A stretch of 64,000 nt of DNA from Voacanga thouarsii. Taxonomy: Eukaryota > Streptophyta > Magnoliopsida > Gentianales > Apocynaceae. The stretch spans positions 3,906,001-3,970,000 of the forward strand of contig JANUWF010001101.1 in the NCBI GenBank assembly GCA_026120185.1. The letters are read 5' to 3'. The notes under the pieces were generated by a model that was not told where the DNA came from, did no database searches, and saw only the letters and a program-made list of their open reading frames with translations. The translations under genes were made by a program, and so were the position numbers. Position 1 is the first letter of the stretch, and each line of letters opens with the position of its first letter. Positions 35,575-48,918 of the stretch are shown piece after piece.

Positions 35575-37970
35575 TCTCTACCGAAATGGTTGATCAACCA
35601 TCAACCATGGCTATTTTTCCCGGTGGATCACTCAAGACTCTCTATCGCGCGTGGACCTTCTTTTGTCTTCATCAAAGCAATCAACAATCAAGTATCCATT
35701 CTTAAATCCTTTCTTTTTAAATTCTGAAATCATGTCTCCTAGGTGTTGATAGGGAGATAGAGTATGAATAGAGATTGAGTATATGCATGTGGATTAAGGG
35801 GATGGAGTTAAGACATGATGATTTTTTGTCTATGGCTAAGTTGTATGTGTTTTCTTTTTGAATCATTGTATGTTCTTCGTGTTTAATGAATTTTATGGAT
35901 GTTTGAAGCATGTTAGAGATCATGACACCAAAGGTGATTAGGCTCTTATGTTTCCATTTTCTATTGAAGCCATTAATGATGATTATGCCTAGAAGGAAGT
36001 TAGCCTTGTGATAGTATGTGTTAATTCAAGCATGTGTTCATGAATTGATTGGTTTATTATTTGATGTTGGAGAATGTGTTTATGAATCTTTTCTAGCAAT
36101 AGGAAAATCATGGTGAAAGAGTATTTTCTTGTTAAGACTAGGTTATTTTTATTAACAAATTTTACTATTTTAATTAGAATTACTACTATATTTTTCTCTA
36201 TAAAATTCGAAACTCTAGGAAGATTTGGAGTGGTTTATTAATTAAAATATAAATATTTTCTTTATCAAATAAATGAGGTCTTTTGTTAAAAATAATATAT
36301 ATATATAGTAATAAATCTTTTATAATAAATAAAATATTAGAATTAATTGATGACCTTGTAGACCTTGGTTCAAACTTTTACCTATATTCCTAAATATTAT
36401 TTATATCAAAATCTATTTGTTATTTATTAATTAAAAATTTAAAATAATTCATTTATTATTAATTTGATTTATTACTAATTATTTATTATCTATTAAAAAA
36501 ATAATTAAAAATTATTTGTAATTTATTATTTACTTATAATAAAGCTATTTTTAAATTACCATTTATTAATATTATTAGGACTTAATATTATTTAAAATTC
36601 AAACCTTCTTTTATTTATTAATAATAGCACTCAAGAATTATTAATTGAGTCTATAATTTATTAGCAATTATTTTAGAACCCCAAGTTATTTTAACTTATC
36701 AAACTAGACTTATTTTATAAAATTCTTTTTTTTTTTTTAGCTAGCCTTAAAGCTTAGAACATTAGGGTCGTGATGGTAATGGGTTGAACTAGGATTATTT
36801 TGTGTAAGTGAGTTTAGCTTGAATGTAACCTTATGTTTTGTGTTTACTCCAGGCGGGGTTAGGTCAGCCTTGGAAGACTTTTGAGTTTGAGCAAGCAAAG
36901 AATCAGGTAAGCTCCTGCATGGAATTTTGTGAAGACAAAAAATTACTGTGGCAAGCCAAATGCGATGCGTATGGACATTTATTTTGTGAAAGCAATTAAG
37001 GACTGTTTTTCCTTTTTATTCCAGAAAAACAAATCATTTGAAAAATTAAACAAGCAGTTCTACACAAAATGCTAAACTCTTTCTAAAACCCAACTTTGAC
37101 AAGACTTTTAGAAACCCTTAATTGCTATTTCCAAATAAAACAGATTATGAGCAATTTTCTCCCAAGTGGGACAATCAACGTTGAGTACTCAATAAGGGTA
37201 GACCACCAGGACTAGTCTTTGAAGGGTTAGGGTAAGTCTCTCAGTAGGTGGCCACCTCTGAGGGGTGAGTCCTTCCTGGATAGGATGCCAGTCCGGTAGG
37301 TCATGCCGGTCTGAGCTAGCACGTTTGAGTCCTGTGGAATGTGTGTTCCGGAGTGGACAATCGGTAAGTTTGGGTGTAGAGATGGAGGGGTATCTCACCC
37401 GGTAGGCCGTACACCTACCCTCTGTCAGCTTGCACAAAGTGTGGCATTTTGACTGTTATTTAGTCATGGGGCCCAGCGTGTTGTAACCCATGGCTACCCA
37501 TTTGAGTGGTTGTATTTATTGTTCACATGTATGGTTTGAAAAGCGAAACACCACTCTTTATTTTCAACACTCATTTATTGCTTGCCAGCACTTTTCCTTA
37601 TGAAACTTTTACAACTTGCATGCATGAATTATTTTACCTGAAACACTCAAAGCACACACGGGCTTACTGAGATTTTTATCTCACCACCTTTTATGCCATG
37701 TTTTTAGGAAGATCCTGCGGTGGAGGTCATTCGCTAGATTGTTGCCTATGCTTTGAAGACTCATGTTATTTTCTTTATGTGATGTTTTGAGAGATTGTTG
37801 CAAACAATTTATTTTGGATTTGTTCCAGTATACATCTTTTGGGTTGTAATAAGTTTAATTTTAAAGTCTTTATTTTATTTTATTCTATGTAACGTAGTTA
37901 TAAAGACCCCTTGTCCTCTGGACGGGGCGACATCCCTGGTCCTGATGGGCCTAGGTAGTGGGGTGTTACA
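33631..37970 (+). repeat. Gypsy-A 3' LTR
   Basis: This 4340-bp copy of the 5' LTR holds the same tRNA-like segment (33880-33943, with one changed base in the T-stem) and a longer (CT)n tract (35532-35578). It ends GGGTGTTACA before AAGCA. Confidence 0.95.
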
Positions 37971-37975
37971 AAGCA

Positions 37976-38435
37976 CGTTCTCAAACTGGTTATTTATTTA
38001 CATGTGGTGGTACTGCTATATCATGGATCTCTACAAAAACAACCTATAGCAGCTACTTCTTTTAATCATGGTTAAATTATAGCTATTCATGAGGCAAGCC
38101 GAGAATGTGTGTGGTTGAGATCAATGTTCCATTACATCTGAGAAAATTGTGGATTACCTTTTGAAAAGGAAATTCCAATACCTCTTTATGAAGATAATGC
38201 AGCTTATATAGTTCAATTAAGAGGTGGATATATTAATGGAGATATGACAAAACATATTTCACTAAAATTTTTCTTTACTCACGAACTTCAGAAGAGAGAT
38301 AAAATTGATGTGCAACAGATTCGATCATGTGATAATCTGGCAGATTTACTGACTAAGGCATTGCCGACTGCTTTATTTGAAAAATTAGTACATAAAATTG
38401 GAATGCGTCGGTTGAAAGACATAAATGCATTTTGA
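37976..38435 (+). pseudogene. Copia-2 pol, remainder of RNase H
   Basis: The RNase H frame resumes directly after gypsy-A and its AAGCA duplication with R-S-Q-T-G-Y-L-F-T-C-G-G. It continues through YEDNAAYI and MTKHISLKFFFTHEL to DNLADLLTKALP and stops at 38433-38435. Joined to 23843 this restores the usual HKARSQTGY sequence of copia RNase H. A stop lies near 38140 and a frame change occurs before 38244. Confidence 0.9.
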
Positions 38436-38649
38436 AGATGTTATTAAGAGGGGGAGTATGTATACTGTACTCTTTTTCCCTAACTAAGATTTTTTCCTAC
38501 TGGGTTTTTCTTAGTCAGGTTTTTAATGAGGCAGTATTCCCTCCAGAACGGAAAGTGTACTCTTTTCCTTCACTAGGTTTTTATCCCACAGGGTTTTTCC
38601 TATGAAGGTTTTTAACGAGGCATTTTTCAAAATCGTTGAAAATGAACAT

Positions 38650-38660
38650 CCAAGGAGGAG
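38650..38660 (+). other. Copia-2 polypurine tract
   Basis: CCAAGGAGGAG ends immediately before the 3' LTR and is the likely plus-strand primer. Confidence 0.8.
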
Positions 38661-38957
38661 TGTTATGAATGACTATTCATATTCTTAACAATAGTAAGTG
38701 GTTGTTCATTTTCTTGAAGATAATGTGACTGTTCGTATACTGTGACCGTTCATTTTTTTAAGGTTATTTTCTTAACCTTTTAGATTCTGTAACCTTTCAG
38801 ATTCTATATCGAAACCTATATAAATAGGGGTCATATGTAAACAAACGAACAATCAATGAAATCGTATCTAAGCGATTCTCTCTTTTCTTTCCTCTTCTAA
38901 TATCTTTACTTTATAATTTTATATTTACTGATTTTATTTTGAATCAAATTCACAACA
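38661..38957 (+). repeat. Copia-2 3' LTR
   Basis: This 297-bp partner of 19203-19499 is followed by the AATTC duplication. Confidence 0.95.
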
Positions 38958-39202
38958 AATTCTAAATTGTGTACTTAATATTAAAACTCAAAAATTAGAA
39001 TCTATTATAGCGCAACAGATCTCAAATCCAAAATACAAATTCTAACATCCAAAAAATAAATTGAAAACATAAATCTATCATTCATTACAATGGGGATAAT
39101 ATTTTTCAGTCTTGACACGCCCACATTATCTTGAAAACATTATTAGGCAAAAATATGTGAAATTAAAAATAATTTTAGTCAATCTAGTAGTGTGTTTGTG
39201 AC

Positions 39203-39306
<104 letters not shown>

Positions 39307-39325
39307 CCACTAATAGGATGGCAGT

Positions 39326-39363
39326 GGGGGGGGGGGGAGGGGATGGGTGGGTGGGTAGGAGGG
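39326..39363 (+). other. G-rich tract with G-quadruplex potential
   Basis: A run of 12 G is followed by AGGGGATGGGTGGGTGGGTA and AGGGAGGG-like text. More than four G-tracts of three or more are separated by one to three bases, which fits the G-quadruplex pattern. Confidence 0.75.
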
Positions 39364-40436
39364 AAGGTTAGGCAGACTCCTACCTATTTATGACACAATT
39401 TATGGATATGGCATGATGTATGAGAGATAATGATTTGAATATATACGAATATCATTTGAATACCTTTATGCATTTTCAAAATAGAATTTTATTCATGGAA
39501 AAAATCGACAAGTACATTTCATTTACAATGTCAAAAACAATTTTATCAAATAAATTATCCACAACACAAATCTAAAACATATCATTTATTTACCAAGAGT
39601 CTTGAACACAATTTTTCCATATCATGTATCCTTGAGATATCGTATCATGAAAATTATTATCACGATACATCCAATATAGTTATAGTGTATACAATGCCAG
39701 AATATCTTATAGGTCTATATTCTTATTGAGAGAATACTCCCAAACATCTTTCTCGTCTATCTATCAGTTGGACGTCCTATGTCCGTCCACTGATTTTACC
39801 TTTGAAAACTAAGTTGCTAGCTCAGGATTAGGCTCAACTATCTAGTACTGTCGTCTCATTTGGAAAAAGACAAACTATCAGAGATGGCCAATCTATTGGA
39901 AGCCACTCTTAATTTAACGTAAGTCAATACTAGGGCTTCCCTATTGAATACTCAATATCCTATTATAATTCTAGTGGTTCAAGCAAATACTATTTCAGTC
40001 TTAAAGTTCAATTTTCAATTCTCACCCTGACTAAATTCCAAAGTCATATTTTTCCACAAAATACCAAAACATAATCCATATATCCATTCTAAAAGTTTAT
40101 TCAAGGTATATTAATTTAGTACTCATAATTTGCCTTGTAAAAATAATAATAATTGGAGCCATAATAGGTAGAGTTCATGCTATGTTTTTTTCACAATATT
40201 TGCTTGAATAAAAATTCATAAATCAATGTTCACATGCTTCTCATGATGTTTAATGCATGGCTTCATACACGTAAGCAACGTCCATAACAATACTTTATAG
40301 AACAATTCATGCATAAGCATGACATGAGTATTGATAAATGGACTTATTTCTCAAGCATAAGCATTTTTCCAAAGTATCATGTTCAAATTCCATTTCACAA
40401 TGCACATATCATGATCATAAAATCATTTAATAGAAT

Positions 40437-40438
<2 letters not shown>

Positions 40439-40478
<40 letters not shown>
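40439..40478. repeat. (GT)n microsatellite, about 20 units
   Basis: This is a pure TG/GT array. Confidence 0.97.
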
Positions 40479-40479
<1 letters not shown>

Positions 40480-41669
40480 CTTGCATGAAATAATTATTGT
40501 GAAATGCAAGGGCTTATAAGTCCTAGAAATAATTTATTCAAAAGAGGGTTCATGAGATGTAAGGATTTACCTTAATCCTAAGCAAAAGAGAGTGATCATT
40601 CAAGCCTAGTTTTGGTGCATAACTCTCCACTTCAACCAAATCTATCATGTAAACACACATATATCAATTCCCTATACACATTTTCCCAAATAAAACTCCA
40701 ATTACAATCCTAGTGCAATTAAGTCATCACTTAGGCCCTTTAGCATTTTTCAACATTTTCACAAGTGTACTTAGTTCTAAGGATCATGAATAGCCTGACT
40801 AGAGGCTCATAAGCACACAAAGGTATTCAAAAACTTCATTGAACATTGTACTCAATAGAATTCCTTCATTTACACCAATGATACCAAAGAGAGTCTAACA
40901 AATACCCTTCATGCATATTTATTCGCAAAGTGGACTGTTTTCCATTGTGAAATTCAACCATCATTCAAATAAGCTCTTACTTTCAAAAATACTCATATAG
41001 TTTTTTGCAAATGTTTCAAGGGTTCATAATACATAATTGAAGAGGTATTCAATCATACACAACAAATTTAAAGTGATCACATGATCAAACATTAATCATG
41101 ACATCCTACATGCAATCCCATTTAAAATATATAAGCTGTTTTGAGGTCAAATTCTAATGATCATGTGATCCAACCTAGGCATCAAAGCACTTATATAGAC
41201 ATCCCTAAACTTTCCATAAACATCATAGCACCAATTCAAATTAGGTTTATAGAAGAATTCCAAGCAAATTCCAATTCTAACTTAACCAGAAGTTTTGTCT
41301 TAGTTGAGCAAATTAGGGTGTCAAATGATTGAATTAATTAACTACGCAAACTTATTTATCTTTCTCTTAAAATTTTCAGTTTGAAACCTTATTGTGTAAG
41401 GTCAATTATCATATAAAATTCTCTCCAAAATTCTGCTTAAAAATAAGCCAAATTAATTTTTGAAAGAGGTATGCTGCAACAACAACCTGGCTATGACAAT
41501 TTTGCAAGACGATTTTCAAAAATCCATTGCAACAAAATCACAAGGAGTTTTTGGATGATTCTTATTCCAAAATACTCCTTAAATATTGATGTTTTTACTG
41601 TTCAAAAATTATATTCCTATTCTATAGCATCTTACATTTCTAGTCGTAGTGGACTTTCTTTTCATGGGA

Positions 41670-44225
41670 TGTTACCCTGTTTGAAATTCCAGACAAGGGG
41701 TCTTTATAACAATCTTAACTTAGCATGCAGTAGAAATTTCTCAAAATTTACATTAGATACCAAAAGATACATAGGTTCTATCATGAAATACATATGCTTA
41801 AAAGAAAAAGCAAGTCTACTATACATATACAGAACTTCATCCAAGCTTTTACCTATGTCCAATATATAGCATGAGCCTTTAGGAGTCAATCATGCTTCTG
41901 TTGCACATTAGGCTATAAAATTTTTAAGAAAGAAATCATACACGTGTGAGCATAAAGCTCAATGATTCCCGTGTGTGTTGGTATTTTTTCACTTGAAAGT
42001 AGCTTAGGAAAAAAAGTGTTCAAAATGTAGACAAGATAGTGTACTTGAACTTATTGTAAACATGTAAGCAGTAACAAGAACTCGAGTTCATGTAGAAAAT
42101 ACATGGATCATGATTCATTTTTCTAGAAAATCAAGAAGTGAAATTCATGTACTATTTCTTAAGAAATAGTGTATAAGATTTCATGAGGTAAGACATGCTA
42201 GTTTAGGAATTCTTATATGAGAGGAATCTAATAAATTTTGCCCATTCACATGCATGTAAAAATATTCATGATTCGTGCTAGGGTTAGTGCTTACGACATG
42301 TCAAGTTTGTGCTTACGATAGAAATAGTGCTTTTGCCACGAATTCGACTATTCTTAATGTCCTGTCACTCTATTCGGAGTAAAACAAGTCTTAGAACTGA
42401 TCAGGTTACTTAGAACCGTTTATCTCTAATTTGAGCTAGTACACAGAGAAAAGCTCTTTCTGAGTACTCAACATTCACATGAAAAATGTGATCTTATTCA
42501 AGTGGTGGAAAGAGGTTTGTCATTCCTTTTTCTAAAACCTGTTAGGTTAGTCATGCAGAAAAGTCATGAAAGATGGATTTTAACAGGTGGTGGAAATATG
42601 CTTGAGCTTTTAAAAAGAAAAGAATTCAAGATTCATGATGTTCATTTTGTTCTCAAATTCATGCCGAAAACCTGTACTTGAATATATTAGGAAAACGCTT
42701 ATGCATATCAAGAAAACATTTTGTTACATTAAAAAAAAAAAAATTAGCTGAAACAGGTTTCAAAAGTCAGGGGGCTCACAAAATATTTATAACCAGATTA
42801 ACATAAAACACTTAGCTAAAAACAAGAGTTGGAAATTAAGGGACTCACCTCATTTAGGAAATACTGATATACGTGCCATTGCAAGCTAAGGTTTCCCAAA
42901 TTCACTCCACCTACAATGATGAAATGTTCCTTAAAATATTGTTCCATGTTCTTGGTGCACATGTAATTACTAGAACAAAACAAAATCTTGAACATGTTAT
43001 GCTTTCTTTTGGAAAGAAAAATAGTTATTCCTTCTGTAAGGAATTATTTTATAGCTTTGTCACTTCTTGTGTTTCACTCATAATGTTTACTACAAAAGTC
43101 CAAATGACATTAAATTAGTTCAAAAATATCCCTAAGACATCCTTTTATAAATTCCAATTCATGGAATACCAACACCCTTTTGTATTTCGTTCAGTTTTGG
43201 TTACAAGGTTCAAGAAATCTGACAATGTCACAGTTTTGATAGTGTTTGGTATTTATCTTATAACCTTCTACTCACAGCTCCAATTATGCCAAATTGGTTC
43301 CAAAATGTTCCTAGAACATTTAGATACAAAGCTTAGCTCATGAAACTCCAGAACAATCACCCACATCATTCAGTTTATTATGTAAACAGATAGATCCAAC
43401 AATTGAACAAAATAGATTTTCCTGATTATGTTCATATATCACACAAGTTATATATTCCAATTCTTCTACACAACATACCTTATCTAAAGCATCTTAACTC
43501 TTATTTAACACTCATACAATTGTGAATTAAGCTTCCTTTTAGCCCAGCTACCTTAGACACATTGAAACAAAGTATACTTAGGAGAGTGCCAAACCAGTAT
43601 TTTCATGGTAGCTTTAGGTATTCTTGTTACCTTTAGTTTTTCAGCCATCACAGGTCCATGTAACTTGTCCTAAACCTCTCCTAATATTCCAAGACATGTT
43701 TAGGATTTTCTTTATTCCATTTCCAGCCATATTTACTCAAAGATCATTCAAATTCCAACAATTCACATATGTTGGTCTCTAGCTATTAACATAGCTTTTC
43801 TATTCTATGTCTTCTATGGACTTCATTTTTAGTTAATCTTAAACAAATTTCCAGCATATAAACACTTCAAAGCATATCAAATAAGCTATAAAACAAGTTA
43901 AGTACCACTTCAAGGTAGTTGATTATCATTCCTCCCATAAACAGAATTTTCTTCTTACAAAATACCATAAAATCATGCTTCCTTGGAATAGAATTCATAT
44001 TCTACCAATTCCTAGTAACCAAGTGATATCTATAGCTCTTTGAGAAAGGATCCTTACCTTTTGAAGATAGAAAACAAGCAGAATATTTTCCTTCCTTTCT
44101 ATCTTATTCTCGGTCCACTTTTCCCTTCTATATTTCTTGATTTTATGTTTTTCTTGTCCTTTCTTTCTTCCTTTCTTTCTTTCTATTTTTCTTGCTTTCC
44201 TTTCTCCTTTTTCTTTCTTGGCCAG
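41670..44225 (-). repeat. Gypsy-B LTR, 3' half (minus strand)
   Basis: On the minus strand this resembles the 3' half of a chromovirus LTR. GTTGAGTACTCA (42472-42461) and CACACACGGG followed by a TTGAG word (about 41970-41935) occur in the same order and spacing as in the gypsy-A LTR (27379 and 27855). Measured from these words the LTR should end near 41670, where the minus strand reads GGGTAACA. No coding sequence was found. The outer end remains an inference. Confidence 0.5.
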
Positions 44226-45640
44226 TGATAGGGGCTAAATTAATCATATTTTTTTTAATTATTTAAGGTTCTTTTGTGATACATTTTCTTCAATAACTAG
44301 TCACATTTCTTCATATTTGAGATTTTACCATTGGAAAGGTATTTTGTTCATTATTATAGATTTTTTTGGGTACAACAAAGTAAAAACGTCACAAAATAAA
44401 ATAGAGGCGGCGCCGGCTAGGGCCCTAGAACCGGTTCCGGCCATGCACTATTGACATGAACTTTGAAGTGACGAAAAAATTACAAAACAGAACGGAACAG
44501 AGTGGAACCGGCACTGGTTCTGAGAGCCAAGGCGGCGCCGGCTGTGCGTTGAAGTTAAATCGGTGCTTTGATTTTTCTACGTGATTTTTGGTAATCTATG
44601 GAGTTTTAGTATCTTCCAACTTCTACTAGGCCAAGAACATTGTACCAATGAGTTTAGGCACTTCCCAAGCCTATAAATAGATGGAAAACACAAGGAAAAA
44701 GGAGAGAATTCATTGATCATCATAGAAAATCACTCAAATCAAAGGAGGAATTATTCAATTCAAGGAGAATTGTGCAAGAAGGTCTTCAAAAGAAGAAGAA
44801 GGAAGCTTGTCTATGAGTGCTTTCTTTTACTTTGGTTTCTTTTTCTTGAACAATGATATGTTAATTATTTTATTGTAATTTTACATTGTTTTAGATATTC
44901 ATGATTTTTAGAGTTATTTGATCTTTTGATTAATTAATTATTTTCTTGGTATTTAATTACTTGGGTTGATTACGAGATTAATTGGTTGTTTCTTTCCATT
45001 AACTTGCTTGGAAAAGGGGTTGATGGTGGTTTCAATTTATTGATTTCATAGTTGTTGTCTTTTAACTTGCTTGGAAAAGGGGTTAATTGCTAAGAATAAG
45101 GTAATTAAAGGTTAATTGATGTCTGTCAGGAATGGATTCATTGGTTAATTTCATGTTTTAAGTTTGCCAGGAATGAAAATTTAATCAAAGGATTATGTTT
45201 AATGCATCTTTTGAGTAAGACTGGTTGAGACATGAATGTGATGCTAAGTTATCTAGAAAATAGGGATTCATGGATTGGAAAAGAAGTGAGACTACTTTAA
45301 TCCTTTATGATACTAAGAGAATGATTAGTTATAATAATGATTAAGTACTTTAAGCTTATGTTTATCGGAACAATGGTTTGAGTTACATACTTTTCCATCC
45401 TTGACATGTATATATTTTTATTTTATTTATTTTATACTTTATTGAGTTGGTTAAACAATGAAAGAAAAGGGATTAATGTCTACTTGTTTCTTGAGGATCG
45501 ACACTCGTTTGAACCCTATGCTCGGTTAATGATGAGTACGCTTACTCATATGTGTAGTTTGGGTTTAACGTTTTAATTTAAACTTGATTGGGAATGTGCT
45601 TATTTTTATATAATTTTTATACCCAAATCCATACGCATCA
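44226..45640 (+). repeat. LARD-A 5' LTR
   Basis: This is 1415 bp, with a TATA box (CTATAAATAG, 44671-44680) and a GC-rich island (GGCGGCGCCGGCTAGGGCCC, about 44406-44425). It lacks a 102-bp segment present in the other LTR. Confidence 0.93.
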
Positions 45641-45646
45641 CGTTTT

Positions 45647-45664
45647 TGGCGCCGTTGTTAGGGA
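45647..45664 (+). other. LARD-A primer-binding site
   Basis: TGGCGCCGTTGTTAGGGA, shortly after the LTR, resembles the TGGCGCCGTTGCCGGGGA site of plant gypsy elements with two changes. Confidence 0.8.
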
Positions 45665-48600
45665 ACAATAGCATGAAAGCTTGGATTTTGTTGATTTAAC
45701 TATGTAAATATGTAAATATGTACAATTGTTCTTTTCACAAAAAGGTGCTATCTTTTGTATCTTGTGTATTTGTGTATACCCTTGTAACCTAACCTACTAA
45801 CTTTGACTATGTTCTATTAACTAGCTTTGTAATCTTGTAATTTTGTGTTGTAATCATGAATTTTGTTATCTAACTTTCATCTTATTTTTGCTAGGTGTTA
45901 GCCTTGGTACATGATTCAATGACTTGAAGGCGATATAGTAGATTTCATTTTGTTTCATTTTTATTTCTTTCTTCATGAATTAAATTGCATTATTCATCAT
46001 TGCTACATGTTCATCATTTTTATTTCGTTTTAAAAAAAAAAAAAATTAGTGTATTGATGATAGATTGGCAAAATTACAAGCTAACATTAATAGTTTTAGT
46101 GAGACGTCATTAGAAGCATTAGTAAATTCTTTTGTTGCTAATACAAATTTATCTGTGCAATGGCATAAAGAAGCTTCGCAACGATTGAACGATCAAATGA
46201 AACAATTAGTTAAGATTGTTAAGGAGACTCATGAGTTCATGCTAGCCTGTATAATTGACCATGAAAAAAAAGAGAGGTTATGAGGGACAATTGCATGATG
46301 TGGCAAGAGAGGTATTTGATTCTACTCTATGTGCTCATAATTCTAATATTTCTTGGTCACATGATTTCTTAGGCTCTTCTCACTTCTTAGAGAACAATGG
46401 TCTCAATGATGATGTATGGAGTTCAACATACCTCAAGAAGTTGGATTTATCATTCACTCTAAGAAACCATTTGAGGATGTTAACAAATTTTACCCTTCAC
46501 CCCAATCTTAGGGAGGTAACTTGGTATTTGTAGAAGCATTGAAAATTAAGAATTTCCCAATTCCATCTTTAAGAACTCAAGCACTAAATTTGAAGGGGTA
46601 TTTTAAATTGTACAAATTCTTTTGAAGGGTTAATCGGTGATTTCAAGCTTGATGCATTCTTTAGAAACCATATGCACTTATATGTTGACAACAATATTTA
46701 TGTGTCTAAAGGAATGTTAGAGAATGGGGTTTATGTGTTTTGCCTTGCTGAGACAAATTGTTTTCATGAACCTTCCATCTTTCAAAATCTTCTATTCTTT
46801 CTACATTCATTATGCCTACTTGGAGCCTTAATCTCTTTTCCAAAAGGATTGATGAGGAAGCATGATGAGTGTCAAGCATTTTTGTTGTATTTTTATTTTT
46901 TTAAAATTTACTTTAGTCTTTTTCTTTAGTTTGTTTTCTTTTATTTAGGTATGTTTGTATTTTATTATTATTTTTCTTGTACTCTTATTTGTGTTTTGTT
47001 TTATAGGAATAAAGTCCTCTTCGATAAGCCATTTTCTTTACCTTAAGTTTGGATATTTATTGGAGCATTATTGCACTTGGAAAGTATTATTTCAACTTTC
47101 TCACCCATTATTATTTTTAGTCCATTTGGAAATGATTTCTTGTGTTTAATTTTTTGCCAAAAAGGACAGATGCTTTCTTGTGTTTATTTTTTGCCAAAGA
47201 GGAAATTGTCCAATTTAGGTGTGGGGGAGTGGTGTGGTGATATACTTTGTTCAAGTTTTTATCAATTATCTTAATGTTTTCTTAGTATTGAGCTACTTTG
47301 AAATATTTTGAAATTGAGAAATAAGTTTATTGTGAGCACAATGTATGGAAGTATTATCTTTCTTATCCATTATCCTTTATATTTTTGGTCCCGTGGCAGT
47401 GTTTATTCCTTGTTTTATTCATTTGGCCATTGAGGACAATGTCCAGTTTAAGTGTGGGTGAGTGATTTGATTGACAAGTCTTCTATACATATATCTTAGC
47501 CTTCTTGGGAGCAAAAATTTTGAGCAAAATTTTTTCAAATTTTTCAAATTTTCTTTGCGATTTCAAGCTATATTTTTAGTGAATGTCTTTATGATGGATT
47601 ATAGAGCATATGTTCTAGATCATTTATGACGTATGCATGACTTTTTGCACACACTTGGATGAAGTAGTTCTTGATAAAATGCTTTGTATTGTTCTTAAAC
47701 CTGTTTTTTCACTAAACTTCATGGAGTATTCTGGAACTTACTTGAGTATCTCTCGAGGTGAAATAAGAAAGACAATCTTGATTTAACTTAGGGATAACGG
47801 TAATAGGCATTCTTTGGATAGTTTGAGCTTTTTAAGCCTACCTATTGTTATATTATCCCTAGTGCCTATTTTGAGCCTAAACTGTTGATTTCTTTTAAAA
47901 CCCGTCACAATATTTTGTCCATTGTTTGTTTTTGAGAGTTTGAATAATTTTCCAAATCTTTATGCTCTTGATGGATGAAAGTATATGTAAGAGAATGTTG
48001 AGGAAGAATACTTGGAGAAAGATCATAACTCGTTACTTTCAGTCATGTATCAATAGTTGTGTTGAGCTGGAAAAAGAAAAGAAAAGAGAGATTGAAAACA
48101 AGAAAAGAAAGGAAATAGCTGCTAGAAAGAATTGAAAGAAAGAAAATGCGAAAGAAAGCAGTAGTGAAAAAGAAAACAACAGAGGAGTGAAAGGAAAGAA
48201 CATTGAAAGGAAAAGAGAGACGAAAGATTACAAAAGGGATGGTGGTTAAGCTGTAAAAGTTAAGTTCATATAAAGTACTTGACACCATTATTGGAAATTT
48301 GAGTAATCTTGTGAAAGAAATAGAGAAGAGTTGATGAAAAAAATGGAAAAGAAAAAAGAGAAAAAAATGCAGGATTTGCTTGAGTGGAGTTGTAATTGCT
48401 GAATAAGGTTATGGTTTGATTGATTTTTGGAATAGAAGAGCAAGAACAGTGGGAAATTATTGATTCATTTGTTTATTCTTTTCTTGCAAACTCTCAGCTT
48501 CTTTGCTATTTGATTTTCCTATATCCTTCGTTTAATAAGCTACATTACAAGCCTTTAGCCTTACATTACAAGCTTAAAAGTCCTACTTGATCTAAGTAGA

Positions 48601-48918
48601 ATCATGATATGTCTCGGATTAGTAGAGAGAGTGTATGAAAAGTAAGCTTATGGAATGCATAATCTTTTTGAACTAAATTCTTTCCAATGGTTTGAGAATA
48701 TTGTGAAGTATTGTGATGGTTCTACTAAGTCATTATTCACTACGCGAGTCTTGCATTGGTTGTGAAAGATGCGGTAGCATGTGCTTTATGTTCTTGAATG
48801 AAGAAAGTATTAGATATATCATTTTAAAATTGATTGAGTGATTAATTAAACCTTGTATTTTCTCACTTGTTCTTGATACTTTGCTTGAGGACAAGCAAAG
48901 AACTAAGTGTGGGGGAAT
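45665..48918 (+). other. LARD-A internal region
   Basis: No protease, reverse transcriptase or integrase is visible. A 72-codon frame at 46065 (MAKLQANINSFSETSLEAL) with coiled-coil-like spacing could be a gag relic; this is weak. Purine-rich words of the form AAGTGTGGG or GGTGTGGGGGAGTG recur at about 47217, 47450 and 48906, the last serving as polypurine tract. The segment at 48060-48380 is rich in GAAAAG words, which makes a spurious long minus frame. Confidence 0.65.

Larger units (their letters stand above)
23844..37970 (+). mobile_element. Gypsy-A: chromodomain Ty3/gypsy retrotransposon nested in copia-2
   Basis: The element runs from TGTGAAACCCC to GGGTGTTACA and is flanked by AAGCA on both sides (23839-23843 and 37971-37975). 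It has 4.3-kb LTRs, an initiator tRNA-Met primer site, an upstream acidic ORF, gag-pro-RT-RNaseH-integrase in gypsy order, a C-terminal chromodomain and a polypurine tract. The long LTRs and chromodomain suggest the Tekay/Del group of chromoviruses; that placement is inference. The LTRs differ by only a few percent by eye, which agrees with its being younger than the copia-2 host. Confidence 0.96.
19203..38957 (+). mobile_element. Copia-2: Ty1/copia retrotransposon, split by gypsy-A
   Basis: The ends are TGTTATGAATG at 19203 and CACAACA at 38957, flanked by AATTC on both sides (19198-19202 and 38958-38962). The element has 297-bp LTRs, its own primer site, gag, pol and a polypurine tract. Without the inserted gypsy-A and its duplicated AAGCA, copia-2 is about 5.6 kb, a normal size. 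The two LTRs differ at roughly 8% of positions by hand count, so this insertion is older than gypsy-A inside it. Confidence 0.95.

Noticed and set aside
27451..37437. Minus-strand frames of 61-82 codons near 27451 and 37189.
   Set aside because: They are antisense frames in the GC-richer part of the gypsy-A LTRs and have no recognisable domain.
41141..43343. Frames of 60-132 codons between 41141 and 43343.
   Set aside because: No domain is seen, and those above 41670 fall in what appears to be the gypsy-B LTR on the other strand.
48043..48288. An 81-codon minus-strand frame rich in Phe and Leu.
   Set aside because: It is the antisense of a GAAAAG-rich tract inside LARD-A.
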